Shown here: positions 1 through 10,294 of the stretch, piece after piece | Layout: every line of letters starts with the position of its first letter | Numbering within the stretch: the first letter of the stretch is position 1 | NCBI GenBank assembly: GCA_973895155.1 | Contig: OZ316898.1 | Span: forward strand, 8,866,001-8,930,000 | Origin: Marsupella aquatica | Lineage: Eukaryota; Marchantiophyta | Reading direction: 5' to 3' | Length of the DNA: 64,000 nt | The notes under the pieces: model-generated | The model's database searches: none | The model's input: only the letters and a program-made list of their open reading frames with translations | What the model was told of the DNA's origin: nothing | Translations under genes and position numbers: made by a program

Positions 1-1931
1 AGAGAAATGGTTGCCTGATAACAGCTCGGCCAAAGGTCTTAACTTCTTTGTTGCAACAAACATTCTTGGGCTGGATTGCGGAGGGCTCTCATGTGTACGA
101 ACTTGGTCCTTTGTTGCCAATAGAGCAGAGCACGCCTTGAGTTGACGACCGTTAGCGGGACGAATGTGGAAGCAACAAGCTCTGTACGAGGGTTGCAACT
201 ACCAAAGAGCAAATCATATTGTGAGCACCTCTGTCAGTCTCTGCAGTTCTGGCGGGAGGTGTCTAAATTGTATTCATCACATCTGGAGTGATATATCTGC
301 CTTGACCTCTTGCTTTTTGTCCTCTCTCATCAAAGGGACGCACCTTTGGGGCCCTAATGGAAAACACATTCACTCACATCCTCAGCACGACTTCTATTGA
401 CATCCTGTGTACAGATCCTAAATTATCCAATTTCTGCCTCAATCCTACGCATCGACATATTCTGTGTACTGCCAGTGTCAAGTAGTTCTAGAATGTATCT
501 TTTACTCCAGGATTTGTTAAGTTGTAGGATATATTTTCTGACCTCCCAGCGGGAAGCCTGTGGGCTCGTTTAACAAGCATTGGGGTCTCCGTTTTTCATT
601 TTAGTTTGATGAGGTCAGTGCAGTGAATTGAGGCATGAACCCATCAGACCAAAGATGTAGGTTGTAGGTTGGAATTCTGGTAAATAGGAGAGTATAATGA
701 TGAAGAAGTAGGTTTAGATGTAGAGAGTTCTATTAACAAAAACAGTCTTTCAGCCTACGAGTACATGGCAAAGATACGTTTATTTGATAGGCTCAAGGGT
801 TATTGCCGGCAAGTGTAACTGAGGAACAATCAGTAGAGGCTCCAAATAGAATTGGGACCTATGGCCATGAGGTTTACAAAGAAACTTCACTCATGAGGTC
901 TGCTCGAAATCTTGCGACTCCACTGACGGGTGGGGAATGCTAGAGCTGCAGTCTGAAGCGATAGTCTGATATCATCTAAGACAATTTATCTGTCGAGTAA
1001 TTCAGCCCAGCCGGAAATGTGGATCTCGCACAAATAAGGGCTGTTCCTTGACCGACTCGATTCTTTTCACGCGATGTAAACTCTTTATGTCCAGTATTGA
1101 GTAAATTTAATCTTAAACGTGGCCCTTCCGGTCTTATCGCATTTCTCCTTCCTGCTCTAACTTCTTCTGTATTATCTACTTTCCGGAATGACTGGATCTC
1201 ACAAACATTATACCTGCTGACATAAATAGTTGTGCAATTCACATGCATGTGCAGACCGTCACCAGACAGCCCCAATGGGTAAATTGACACTTTGCGTTGC
1301 TACACAGTTTGTACATCGCAGATCTCTTAGTTCTGCAATGAGTGAAAAGGTTGTCGGTGATGACATTTACCAAATACAACTCCATGGAAAATATGAGGAT
1401 GAGCAGGCAAGAAATGTGGAAATGAATATTTGATGATGTCTCCCATGGGGAGCCATGGAGATATCTCTCACTCTCTGCCAAGCGCGGAAGGATTTGTGGG
1501 AATGACGGATCAAATGCAACTTTTTGAAAATATGAGTTCAAGAATGCGAGACCTCTCTGGTAATCCATATTTGATGATGTGTTACTATCGTGTCATGTTG
1601 AGATTCATATTGGCGATAGTTCCTCTATATGCATTGCTCTGAGCAGATATTGAAGCGGCTATGTGCCGTGCACTGGCTGGTCCTATCACTGGATGAAAGC
1701 CGTTCTTTGCTCTTCCTTGAAGCTTCATTGTTACTCTTAGAACTCTCTGGTGTGACAGGTCTTGGGGTTTGAATGAAGCTCTCTCCTGCCTAATAGCGAC
1801 TGTCTGAGGGAAGTCTTGCTCCAAAGAACTGTCCTGCTGGCCAACAATTTGAGAACGGAGACCGGGTATGGTGAATATTGGCCCACAAGGACCTTCAGTA
1901 CCATGTTGAGGACGTCACTAGTGCACCCGCT
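1..1931. other. Intergenic, no gene recognised
   Basis: Open frames here are short, overlap on both strands and many lack an ATG. None resembles a protein family I know. No tRNA-like B box or other RNA gene was seen. Confidence 0.5.
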
Positions 1932-2172
1932 GTTTACCAATTTCTGTTGCATCTATAAGAAGCAGTGGTGGTTTGTGTGCTGTGGTGATGAGATTGATAA
2001 TGAGACTGTCATCTTAATGTGTTCTTCATATCTTGCAAAGTTGACACATACGTTTACCAAATTCTGTTGCATTTATAGTAAAGCAGTGGTGGTTTGTTTC
2101 GCTGTGGTGATGAGAGTGGTAATGAGATTGTCACCTTAATGTGTTCTTCATATATTGCAAAGTTGACACATT
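1932..2172. repeat. Two-copy tandem repeat, 120-bp period
   Basis: Two adjacent diverged copies, each starting with a TTTACCAA block and ending with a GCAAAGTTGACACAT block, are offset by 120 bp. The copies differ by scattered substitutions and small indels. Short open frames over this stretch are by-products of the repeat, not genes. Confidence 0.85.
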
Positions 2173-2646
2173 TCGTGGTAAAACAAATCGCCAAAAACCA
2201 CTCGCTTGGCGATTTGTTTTGAAGTAGAGGCTGTTTTCCCACGTATCATCCTGAGGTAATCTTGTGATGATTTCGATTCCATCATGAGGGCCAAGAGCGC
2301 ATCTTCTGGAATTTACATTGAAAAAGCACAACTTAGAAGTGTGTTGGTTCCTGCTTTCAGGCTCATGATGTGCTTTATACCGTATAATCAAAAGCTAGGG
2401 AAGAGGACGGTTTTATTATGTGCAGATGTATTCTATCAACTCGAAAGACTATGCCCCCCTGGTAGTGAGTGAAGCAGGAAACATCTCCAAAAGTTGAGGA
2501 GTGCACTGGTGCCTTTCACACTAAGTTTCGTCTCGTTTCTCAAGAGAATCTGCATGACTAATATCTCAAGTGATGACAGATTGAGTGTAAGACTAAGTCT
2601 TCATATGGAATCATCTTATCATCGATGAGACTGCTATGTTATTAAG

Positions 2647-2804
2647 CTAGATGCTGACTAGAGACTGAAGGATTTCATCTGTGTGTGCAATTGTGATAAC
2701 ACATGTAGCATTAATAGGCTGCATTCTAGATACTGACTAGATCTTGGGTAATTTCATCTGTGGGTGCAACTGTGATGACACATGTTCCATTAATAGGCTG
2801 CTTC
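2647..2804. repeat. Two-copy tandem repeat, 79-bp period
   Basis: A block starting CTAGATGCTGACTAGA and ending ATTAATAGGCTGC is repeated at 2,726 with about a dozen differences. No coding signal is seen. Confidence 0.8.
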
Positions 2805-5349
2805 TATTGGTAATGATCAATATTCGAGTGGATGAATTTGCCTGGCTGGACATTTGATTTTTTAATTATATTAATTTGGGAAAGGCACGCACGACATTTA
2901 TCTTTAAAATTTATTTTCAATTGCGAAAGGCACGCAGCAGAAAATAAAATAAAATTTTAATCAGTCGACCAAAATTAGTTTCTAACAGGTTGATATAACA
3001 TTCACTATCAACAGGCGTTGTCAGGTTTGAAATATTTGGAGGAGAAATTCAATGAAGAGCCCTGCCCCCAACATTTATTCTTCCCTCAAAGAGCACACCA
3101 TGACACTCGCAAAGATTGCAAAAGGTCAGGTACAACCAGGGACAACTTGGTATATGCAAATGGCTGGCTGGAATTTGGGAGTCTTATTTTCCTATTATGG
3201 TGGTAGCTTTGCTACTGTGGCCTTGACAAAGGTTTTCCCTGACCAATTTGAATTTGAGGATGACCTTGTATGATTGATAGCCTGACTATCATAGAAAGTA
3301 GGTTAAGCTCCATGATAGTGACTATGATTTCATTGGGAATTTCCCACCTTAATCTTGAAGGGTAATAAAATGTGTTAGAGAAAGGGTTTGTCAACTCTAT
3401 TTAGATTGAAGTGTTTATGAGGTTGAATCAATGTTCTTGTATTGTGGTGCCTGTTTTCACAGAATATATCTCACTTGCTAGTTTTGAGTAATTCTTGTAC
3501 TAGCTAAAGATCTATTGGTAAACTAATGACTTTTGTAAGAGTTGGTGCTTGTTGAATTGTTCGAAACCTTTGAAAAACCTTTTACATATATTTGGTATCA
3601 CAAAAGTTCTAAGTGCAATCTTTCCTTCCATACTGTGTTCTTCGGTTGGTGCCACTTTTTGTCATCCATTGGTCATGCATTGGTAAGCAAGTTTGCAAAC
3701 AGGTTCGTTTTAGAATGTTTTTTGCCAGTTGCCCCAAAACAGTCAAAACCTTTGTGGATAGGTAGATTGTCACAACAGCCTTTCTGACAAACTTTCGTAA
3801 CTTTGGTAGCTCCTTATAAGATGAAACATTGAGCTGGTTTTTTCTATAGTCAGATTGTTTGGATCTGTTTCAACTCCTTGACACTTGCCTTCTGATTTAT
3901 TTCGATCTGATCCTCATTGATTTATTTGGAGTCATTCTCCAGCTGTGAAGGTTACTACAACATGGGCTGGAATAGAGTGGGGCAGTTTTATAGAAGGTGT
4001 GTGTTCAAAATTTTGGAGATAGAGTATGCTTCCATCACAACCCTCTTTCTAGATCTTGTGACTCTTGGACAGGTCTGGCCCTCGTAGACATAGTCTTAGA
4101 TGACTTCTGTGGACAACCCAATTCAAAAGAAAATGAGGGTGCATGAAAACAAATGACCCATCATTTTCAGTGCAAGAACAATTACTGTTTTTGTAGAGTG
4201 TGAGCCCAAGATTCAACTTGCCAAGACAACGAGGGAAAAGGGAGGCGAGATAAGGAGGGTCAATTAAACTAAGACAGCCATCATTTCTGTACTCTGGAAT
4301 TGTACATCCGTATTGAAGTATTACTGAAACACTGTACGTTATGATGATGGGTTCCAGGTATGGGATCCAGTTCAAGCTGGTCTATGATTTACCTGCTTCC
4401 CAGGACAACTTGGACAGCCGTTACCTTTGCATAAAGTGATGGATTGAAAAAATAAGAAAACTAATGAACAGGAATTTGATGGAGAAATGGTTGAGAGGAG
4501 ACAAGAGGACGAGAGATTTCTGGGACTTATCACTAGAAAGGACAGCTGATGCTGAGAAGATTTTTGAATAAAGCTTTCAAAATTTCCAAATTATATTGAA
4601 TGAATTGAGATGATTACCAGATATACAAAATGAAAACAAGGTTTGGGTGAAGCTGAAAAGGAATATGTGGAAAAACCATCTTTAACTGGCACAAATGGAA
4701 TAGCAAGCGGGGCAACCCTAAAATGGAAACTTGGAGGCTTGATTATTTTGTGCACCGTTGCCAGTTGCTAGTAAATGTGCTTGGAGTATTCCTAAGATAA
4801 ATGAATCTGACTTAAATCATGGAGGCACTTGGGACTATATTGGGGTACAATGAAGCCTCCTAAATTTCCATTTATCCTCAAGTGCAAAGGGATGCTCCCA
4901 TTGATCCCAATGTGTAAACCATCTAAGACACCTAGCAACTTTTGGGACCCAAACATGTCTTCATTTAACTATTTGAGCTCAAATGAAAGTTCACAAATGG
5001 TCCATCCTGGACGTTGTGGCCTATCCAAGTTATTTGTCAAATATTGTGATCCATCCAGATTCAATTCCTCATCATTATAGAAAATGGGGGACTCTTGGGA
5101 TACTAAATGAAAAACAACATCATTCTGTACTCAGTTTACGGTACAAAGTTATTGGCCTCCAAAAGAGGCATCATTGCCTGTGGGCCATGACAAAGTCTAG
5201 TGGAGTCCCAAGGGGTAGATACTACAATAGAGGTCTTTGCAGTTCAATTAGTACGTCATACTCGCGTGCATTAGATTTGTCATTGCATCATCCAACACTG
5301 TGGGATGTTCCGCTAGATTGGTCATTACATAATTAAGATCAACCAGTCA
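2805..5349. other. AT-rich intergenic, no gene recognised
   Basis: The stretch is AT-rich with homopolymer runs. The longest frames (about 4,050-4,375 minus and 4,983-5,336 plus) show no recognisable domain. It may contain decayed transposon sequence, but nothing specific can be named. Confidence 0.45.
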
Positions 5350-5925
5350 CTCGTATTTGTTTTTTTGTTGACAATCTTGTGACATGGCTGATTTATGCTT
5401 CATCATTGGTTTGTGTTTTTGGGTAACAAGGTGCAAATACAGACAAAATATTAGACTCACCTTCTGTCGTTGGACTCTTCCCGAGAGCAAGTTGCATAAA
5501 TTGTCAAATTTCACGTCACCTAAAAATCTTTGCAATTTTGGGTGAAAATTAGCCAAACTTTTCTCACTTAGAGTTCTATTATCCAGTTTTCCACCTAGCC
5601 ACAAACCCCATTAGCCCATCTAGAGTACCACTATATCTGATGTTTATCCTTAAATCTAGGGAGATCTAAGTGTCAAATATTATTAGAGGAAAATTAGATA
5701 AGCAATATTTTCTGCATTTTCTTCTTGACACCATGGGTATTAGCTACCACAGGGTAAAGGGAAAACACGTAAAATTTTACCTTGATCAACCACACTAATG
5801 GTTTTTTGTTTACAATCTTGTGACATAGCTGACCGATGCATCGTCATTGGTTTGTATTTTTGGGCAACAAGTGTGTTAGTACAGACAAACTCACCTCATT
5901 GTAGTTGGACTCTTCCGCAGAGCCT
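5350..5925. repeat. Dispersed direct repeat, about 130 bp
   Basis: Two diverged copies lie at about 5,355-5,490 and 5,800-5,925. Each contains GACAATCTTGTGACAT or TACAATCTTGTGACAT, then a CATTGGTTTGT block, ACAGACAAA and GTTGGACTCTTCC. They probably come from one mobile or duplicated sequence. No coding capacity is seen. Confidence 0.75.
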
Positions 5926-6042
5926 GGACCACTGTGAGTTCACCTCGTACCTCATCATCTTCCTGGCTTAGCTTAGAGATATATATCAGACTGGTTAGAG
6001 ATTGGCATGGATGGGAAAGTGAAATTCCACTCCTGGGAAGTA

Positions 6043-6720
6043 GGCCCCAACGGTTGTCCACCTTACAACATTGAGAACAATCATCTAATGCACGTAATAG
6101 TTTGTCTGATAGCTTACTTTAGTATTGTTTTTTTTGTGTCCTGCATATGATTTTCCTGTCTTTTTGTGTGTCTTGACTAAATGGTTTTCAGTACTGTAGG
6201 AATCCTTCTCTAAGTGCATGCCTTTGGGGATCCCAGGATTCTTGCACGTATAGGGTACTTGCATGTCTCGAGAGGTGGAATTTTAAGGCTAGTTGCAGTT
6301 ATGTCAGTTTGGGTTAAGGCCGGTGGAATTTTAATGTTAGTTGCAGTTATGTTACTTTGGGTTAAGGCCGGGTGAAAACGGTGCCCCACCATTGTTTAAA
6401 TTTAAGTAATGATTTCTGCGAAGTACCCCAGCTGTTGTCCTCCTCAGGACCCACCATGCAACGTTGGAGCAACCATCTACATATTACTTTGTCTGTTCGA
6501 TTACGTTGGTAATGATTTTCTTTGTCTTGCTTATGATTTCCTGTTTTTTCTTATGTCTTGATCAAATAGTTCTCCAACCCTCAACGAATCCCTGTCTAAG
6601 TGCAAAGCAGTAGGGGATCCCATGATCCTTGCCTCTAGGGTACTTGCGGACCTCGAGCAGTGCAATTTTCAGGTTAATTGCAGTTATGTTAGTTTCTGCC
6701 AAAGGTCAGGTCAAAATGTT
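6043..6720. repeat. Imperfect ~350-bp duplication with internal 48-bp tandem
   Basis: The segment at about 6,043-6,390 recurs at about 6,419-6,720. Shared landmarks in the same order are the GTTGTCC blocks, AACCATCTA-like blocks, TTTGTCTG, TATGATTT, CTAAGTGCA, GGGGATCCCA, TAGGGTACTTGC and TTGCAGTTATGT. In the first copy a 48-bp unit starting GGTGGAATTTTAA is repeated at 6,274 and 6,322. No gene is seen. Confidence 0.8.
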
Positions 6721-8580
6721 GTCCTCATCTGTTGTCATCTTTGTTTTTAATTTAGCGGCTAAATCTAGGGTTATGCATCCACATAGTCTCCCAATTTTGT
6801 CAGCACATGGATTTCAAAAGGTCAACTGCTGTTATTAATATATGCGAGAATTAGTAACAATTGTAATTACTAATAATTCCAAGGCGCCAAGCTTTCTTGC
6901 AGTATTAGTGCAAGGATACTCTTTCTGTCCTTTGTATTAGGGGGGTCAAGAGAGGGAGAGAGAGGAGGGAAAGAGTCAACCAACCGTGTTGTGTGCTCTA
7001 TAGCTCATTCTATTTTTATCCTTTCTTCTGGCTCATTGCTCATTATTGACAAGGTAAAGTTTGGAGAAGATGGAGGCAATAACTCTTTTAGTAAACTGGT
7101 CATGTAGCCCGAAAACAATTTAATGATAACTTGTCGAAACAACAGTTTGACTCGAGATTAGTAGATTTGGCTCCAACCAAAAATAAAAGGTGTATGTTAG
7201 AGGTTTAGTGGACACCAATAATCATAATTACTGATCTAAGCTATCCGAGAGAATCTAAGTTGTACAAGGTGCACTTGACATACGTTGCACTTCCTGGTTT
7301 TACTGGAAGGCGTTGCTGGAATTTTTAAACTACCCTCCAGGATCTGGTTCTTAGTAATATGCATGTGTTTCCTCCCAAATCTTATTATAAAAGCCCGAAT
7401 GAAGTCTACTCTTAAGGGCCTAGGGTCTAGAGTGAAGCCTCTAGACCATAACCCCAGTACAGACAAAAATGATCATGAATCTCAATTAAAAAACACTTAA
7501 AATGAGAATTAACTAAATAGCATAGAAATATTATTGTGCAAGATTTTTTTTCTTCATATCTATTTAAGTTCAAGGAACGGGTAATCGGGCTAGTGTCAAG
7601 TAAGTGAGAGCAACATAGTGATCAAGACGCAATAGACTATTACTTCTTCTTTTAGGAGGAAAGGGGGGAGATGGAACTACAATTTTACTAGAAATATGAT
7701 CGTAGACGCCAACAACACATGTAGAGTCATGTAAAGCTTGCGATGCAGCAAGCCGAAGAGAGAGAGAGGAGTGCATGGCAATTTTTGTGTTTCAACTATT
7801 GAGTAAATCTAAATGAACATTCGTGGTACCGAGTCAGGGTAGTTGCGAGTCATCCAGCCATATTCCTAATATACAACTGAAGAAAATATGGGGAGGCACA
7901 GTAGAATCTACAAAGGACACACCTTCTCGTGACCAAGAGCTCTTATTTTAAGAAGCTTTATAAGCTGTACAGTTTGAAGCTAAAAATGGGGTTTTGTAGA
8001 GCAATACACTACAATTTGAATTTGTAAGAAACTTGTCCTAATATGCAACAGTACATTTTCTCCTCTTCATACACGGCACCCTTTCCACCTCTCGAAAGGC
8101 GTGTTACTCTTCAGCTGGACCACCACACCCCACACATGTGACCATAGTGGATTTAATCTGGAGAATTGCTTGTACCAGCTGAGTAAAGTAGGCATGCTTT
8201 GATCTGCCATGCCTGGCCCCCTAGTCCCTAGAGTACTCCTTTGCAGGTTGCCAATTCCCTTATACCCTGAACCGAAATGGACCAATGGTTGCATTCATTA
8301 GATCGCCTCAAGAGGTGGTCTAAGTTTTGATAATAAAGCATGGCCGCATCAGCAAGAAGAAGAGACCTACAAGGGCCCACTATCATGTGATTAGGATTGG
8401 TAATGATTTTGCCAGATTGTGCCCCAAGTCATGTAGAGTGAAGTCTAGTCTGTTTTGACTTCTGAATGGGTAAGATTGCATCTCAGACATAGGACTTGCA
8501 TCAGTGTTCGGGCCCCCCTATAGGTTGGTCCATTGTTTCATTCAAGATCTTGCATTTGTTTTCTTTAGAATTGACACATC
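6721..8580. other. Intergenic, no gene recognised
   Basis: Frames are short and unconvincing. A GA-rich tract lies near 6,950-6,975. No domain, RNA gene or repeat boundary could be supported. Confidence 0.45.
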
Positions 8581-8924
8581 TGTTAAGCATAGACGACATT
8601 CGCAACAGCAAGCCCATGAACCATCCAACGCACAATAGTCAACGCAGAGAGATACGTGGTTCACCTCCACATGAGGCTACGTCCACGGGAACACACAAGA
8701 GCTTTACTGCACTCTAGGCCGACCGGCCATACCAAGCATCCACAGCACAAGCTCTCCCTATCTCTCAACTAGCTCCGTAACAATGAGCCTAAGTTCCACC
8801 AGGGTCTGGCATCAGCCCTGGCTATATGCACAACAACACAACCGCTAACCTTAGCTAGGTCCTAACCTGAGTTAGCCTAACTGTGGTTAGCACAAGAGTC
8901 ACAAGACTAGAGCAATATCTAACA
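8581..8924 (-). mobile_element. Ty1-copia type LTR, minus orientation, with adjacent polypurine tract
   Basis: Read on the minus strand, the element begins TGTTAGATATTGCTCT at 8,924 and ends CTATGCTTAACA at 8,581, so it has the TG...CA ends of an LTR and is 344 bp long. Directly outside its start (8,925-8,935) the minus strand reads AAGGGGGAGTT, a polypurine tract, which makes this a 3' LTR of a minus-strand element. About 120 bp of internal sequence follows before the head-to-head partner LTR. No retrotransposon protein is present next to it. Confidence 0.8.
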
Positions 8925-9057
8925 AACTCCCCCTTGACTCTTGTCTTGGGGACTGGACTAAATGCTACCATATGGAATCCTCAACGGGAAATTCTAGACA
9001 ATCACCAAACCAGGTCTCCCCCTAAAAACCACAAGGGTTAACTAAGGGTTAACTAGA

Positions 9058-9376
9058 ACTCTTGTGCTAACCACAGTTAGGCTAACTCGGGTTAGGACCT
9101 AGCTAAGGTTAGCGGTTGTGTTGTTGTGCATATAGCCAGGGCTGATGCCAGACCCTGGTGGAACTTAGGCTCATTGTTACGGAGCTAGTTGAGAGATAGG
9201 GAGAGCTTGTGCTGTGGATGCTTGGTATGGCCGGTCGGCCTAGAGTGCAGTAAAGCTCTTGTGTGTTCCCGTGGACGTAGCCTCATGTGGAGGTGAACCA
9301 CGTATCTCTCTGTGTTGACTATTGTGCGTTGGATGGTTCATGGGCTTGCCGTTGCGAATGTCGTCTATGCTTAACA
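9058..9376 (+). mobile_element. 5'-truncated copia-type LTR, plus orientation
   Basis: This is the second copy of the LTR, lacking about the first 25 bases present in the left copy. It ends GCTTAACA at 9,376. After two bases a tRNA-iMet type primer binding site follows, so it is the 5' LTR of a plus-strand element. Downstream sequence to about 9,750 contains two roughly 65-bp copies around CTAAGATTCTGGTG, but no gag or pol frame. Confidence 0.8.
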
Positions 9377-9378
9377 AG

Positions 9379-9390
9379 TGGTATCAGAGC
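9379..9390 (+). other. Retrotransposon primer binding site (initiator tRNA-Met)
   Basis: TGGTATCAGAGC starts two bases after the LTR end. This is the usual primer binding site of plant Ty1-copia elements, complementary to the 3' end of initiator tRNA-Met. Confidence 0.85.
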
Positions 9391-9875
9391 AATATCTAAC
9401 AACATCTTGGCTCAGGCATTTTAGCTTCAGGCATTTCAACTTCAGCATATGCAATTAACCACTCCTTTGCAATTGGTGAACAGTAACTCGTTGCACCCCC
9501 AGATTTGTGTCCCACTAAGATTCTGGTGGATATAGTGCAAAATTCCCTCTTTGTACCCAGATTGGTGTTAACCCCGCTAAGATTCTGGTGAATATAGTGC
9601 AGAATTCACTCTTTGTCCTTTGTACTGGTTGCCAGCATAATTTTCTGGTAAGATTTTGCCAAAAATTAGCAAAGAAAAGGTTGGTGAGGTCTGACCCTCA
9701 TCTTTAGGTAAACAGTAAGTCAGTATTCCTTGTGAATCTTCATTTTAGTATTCATTGAAAATTATGGCCCATATTAAGTCTGGCCAGCCTGGCCCACACA
9801 TGCAGGTGGTGAGCACCTGGCTTGGCTGGTTTTTGTTTCGCGCCCCCCCCCCCCCCCGCGCGTGGAAAAGAAATA

Positions 9876-10292
9876 CACTGCTCACCTTAATTAGTGTTAT
9901 GCAAGAATTAGCATCAGTAATACTAGTTTTAATAAAAATGATTTTGAGTCCAAGTTTTTTGTTGGTTATTCTGAACAATTTTCTTCCACTTTTGTTTATA
10001 TTGCTAGTAAATATTGGATTATCTCGAGTCCAAAGTAACACTAATTGTTGTAGATTTTTCAGAAGAGTGTTTTCTCTCTATTTTTTCAGTCTTGAGACTA
10101 TAGTAGCACTAATTCATGTGCATGGAAATAATGTTAGCACAAAATTAGTGTGACTAACACTAATTTGCAAGTAGACCCCAAGAATAGGGGCTCAAATTAG
10201 TGTTAGTCACACTAATTATGGTGCACATGCAAGTAGACCCCAAGAATAGGGGCTCAAATTAGTGTTAGTCACACTAATTATGGTGCACAGTG
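9876..10292. mobile_element. MITE-like element, copy 1 (TA target duplication)
   Basis: The 417-bp element is bounded by terminal inverted repeats, CACTGCTCACCTTAATTAGTG at the left and its near complement at the right end. It is flanked on each side by TA (9,874-9,875 and 10,293-10,294). AATTAGTG motifs in both orientations fill the interior. It has no coding capacity. A second family member lies at 39,517-39,901. The TA duplication points to a Tc1/mariner-like mobiliser, which is an inference. Confidence 0.8.
10167..10290. repeat. 62-bp perfect tandem duplication inside the MITE
   Basis: A 62-bp unit starting GCAAGTAGACCCC occurs twice in a row at 10,167 and 10,229. The second MITE copy has only one such unit, so the duplication arose in this copy. 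Confidence 0.85.
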
Positions 10293-10294
10293 TA

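Larger units (their letters stand above)
8581..9376. repeat. Near-perfect inverted repeat, 319-bp arms, 158-bp spacer
   Basis: The left arm 8,581-8,899 is the reverse complement of 9,058-9,376. I found three single-base differences by eye, all transitions. The two arms are two copies of the same LTR facing each other. A transcript crossing it could fold into a long hairpin. Confidence 0.9.

Noticed and set aside
4983-5336. 117-codon plus-strand frame
   Set aside because: No recognisable domain, no splice partners, and it lies in AT-rich repeat-bearing DNA.
9841-9860. Run of 15 C followed by CGCG just before the MITE
   Set aside because: A simple homopolymer with no structural partner; length may be a sequencing artefact.
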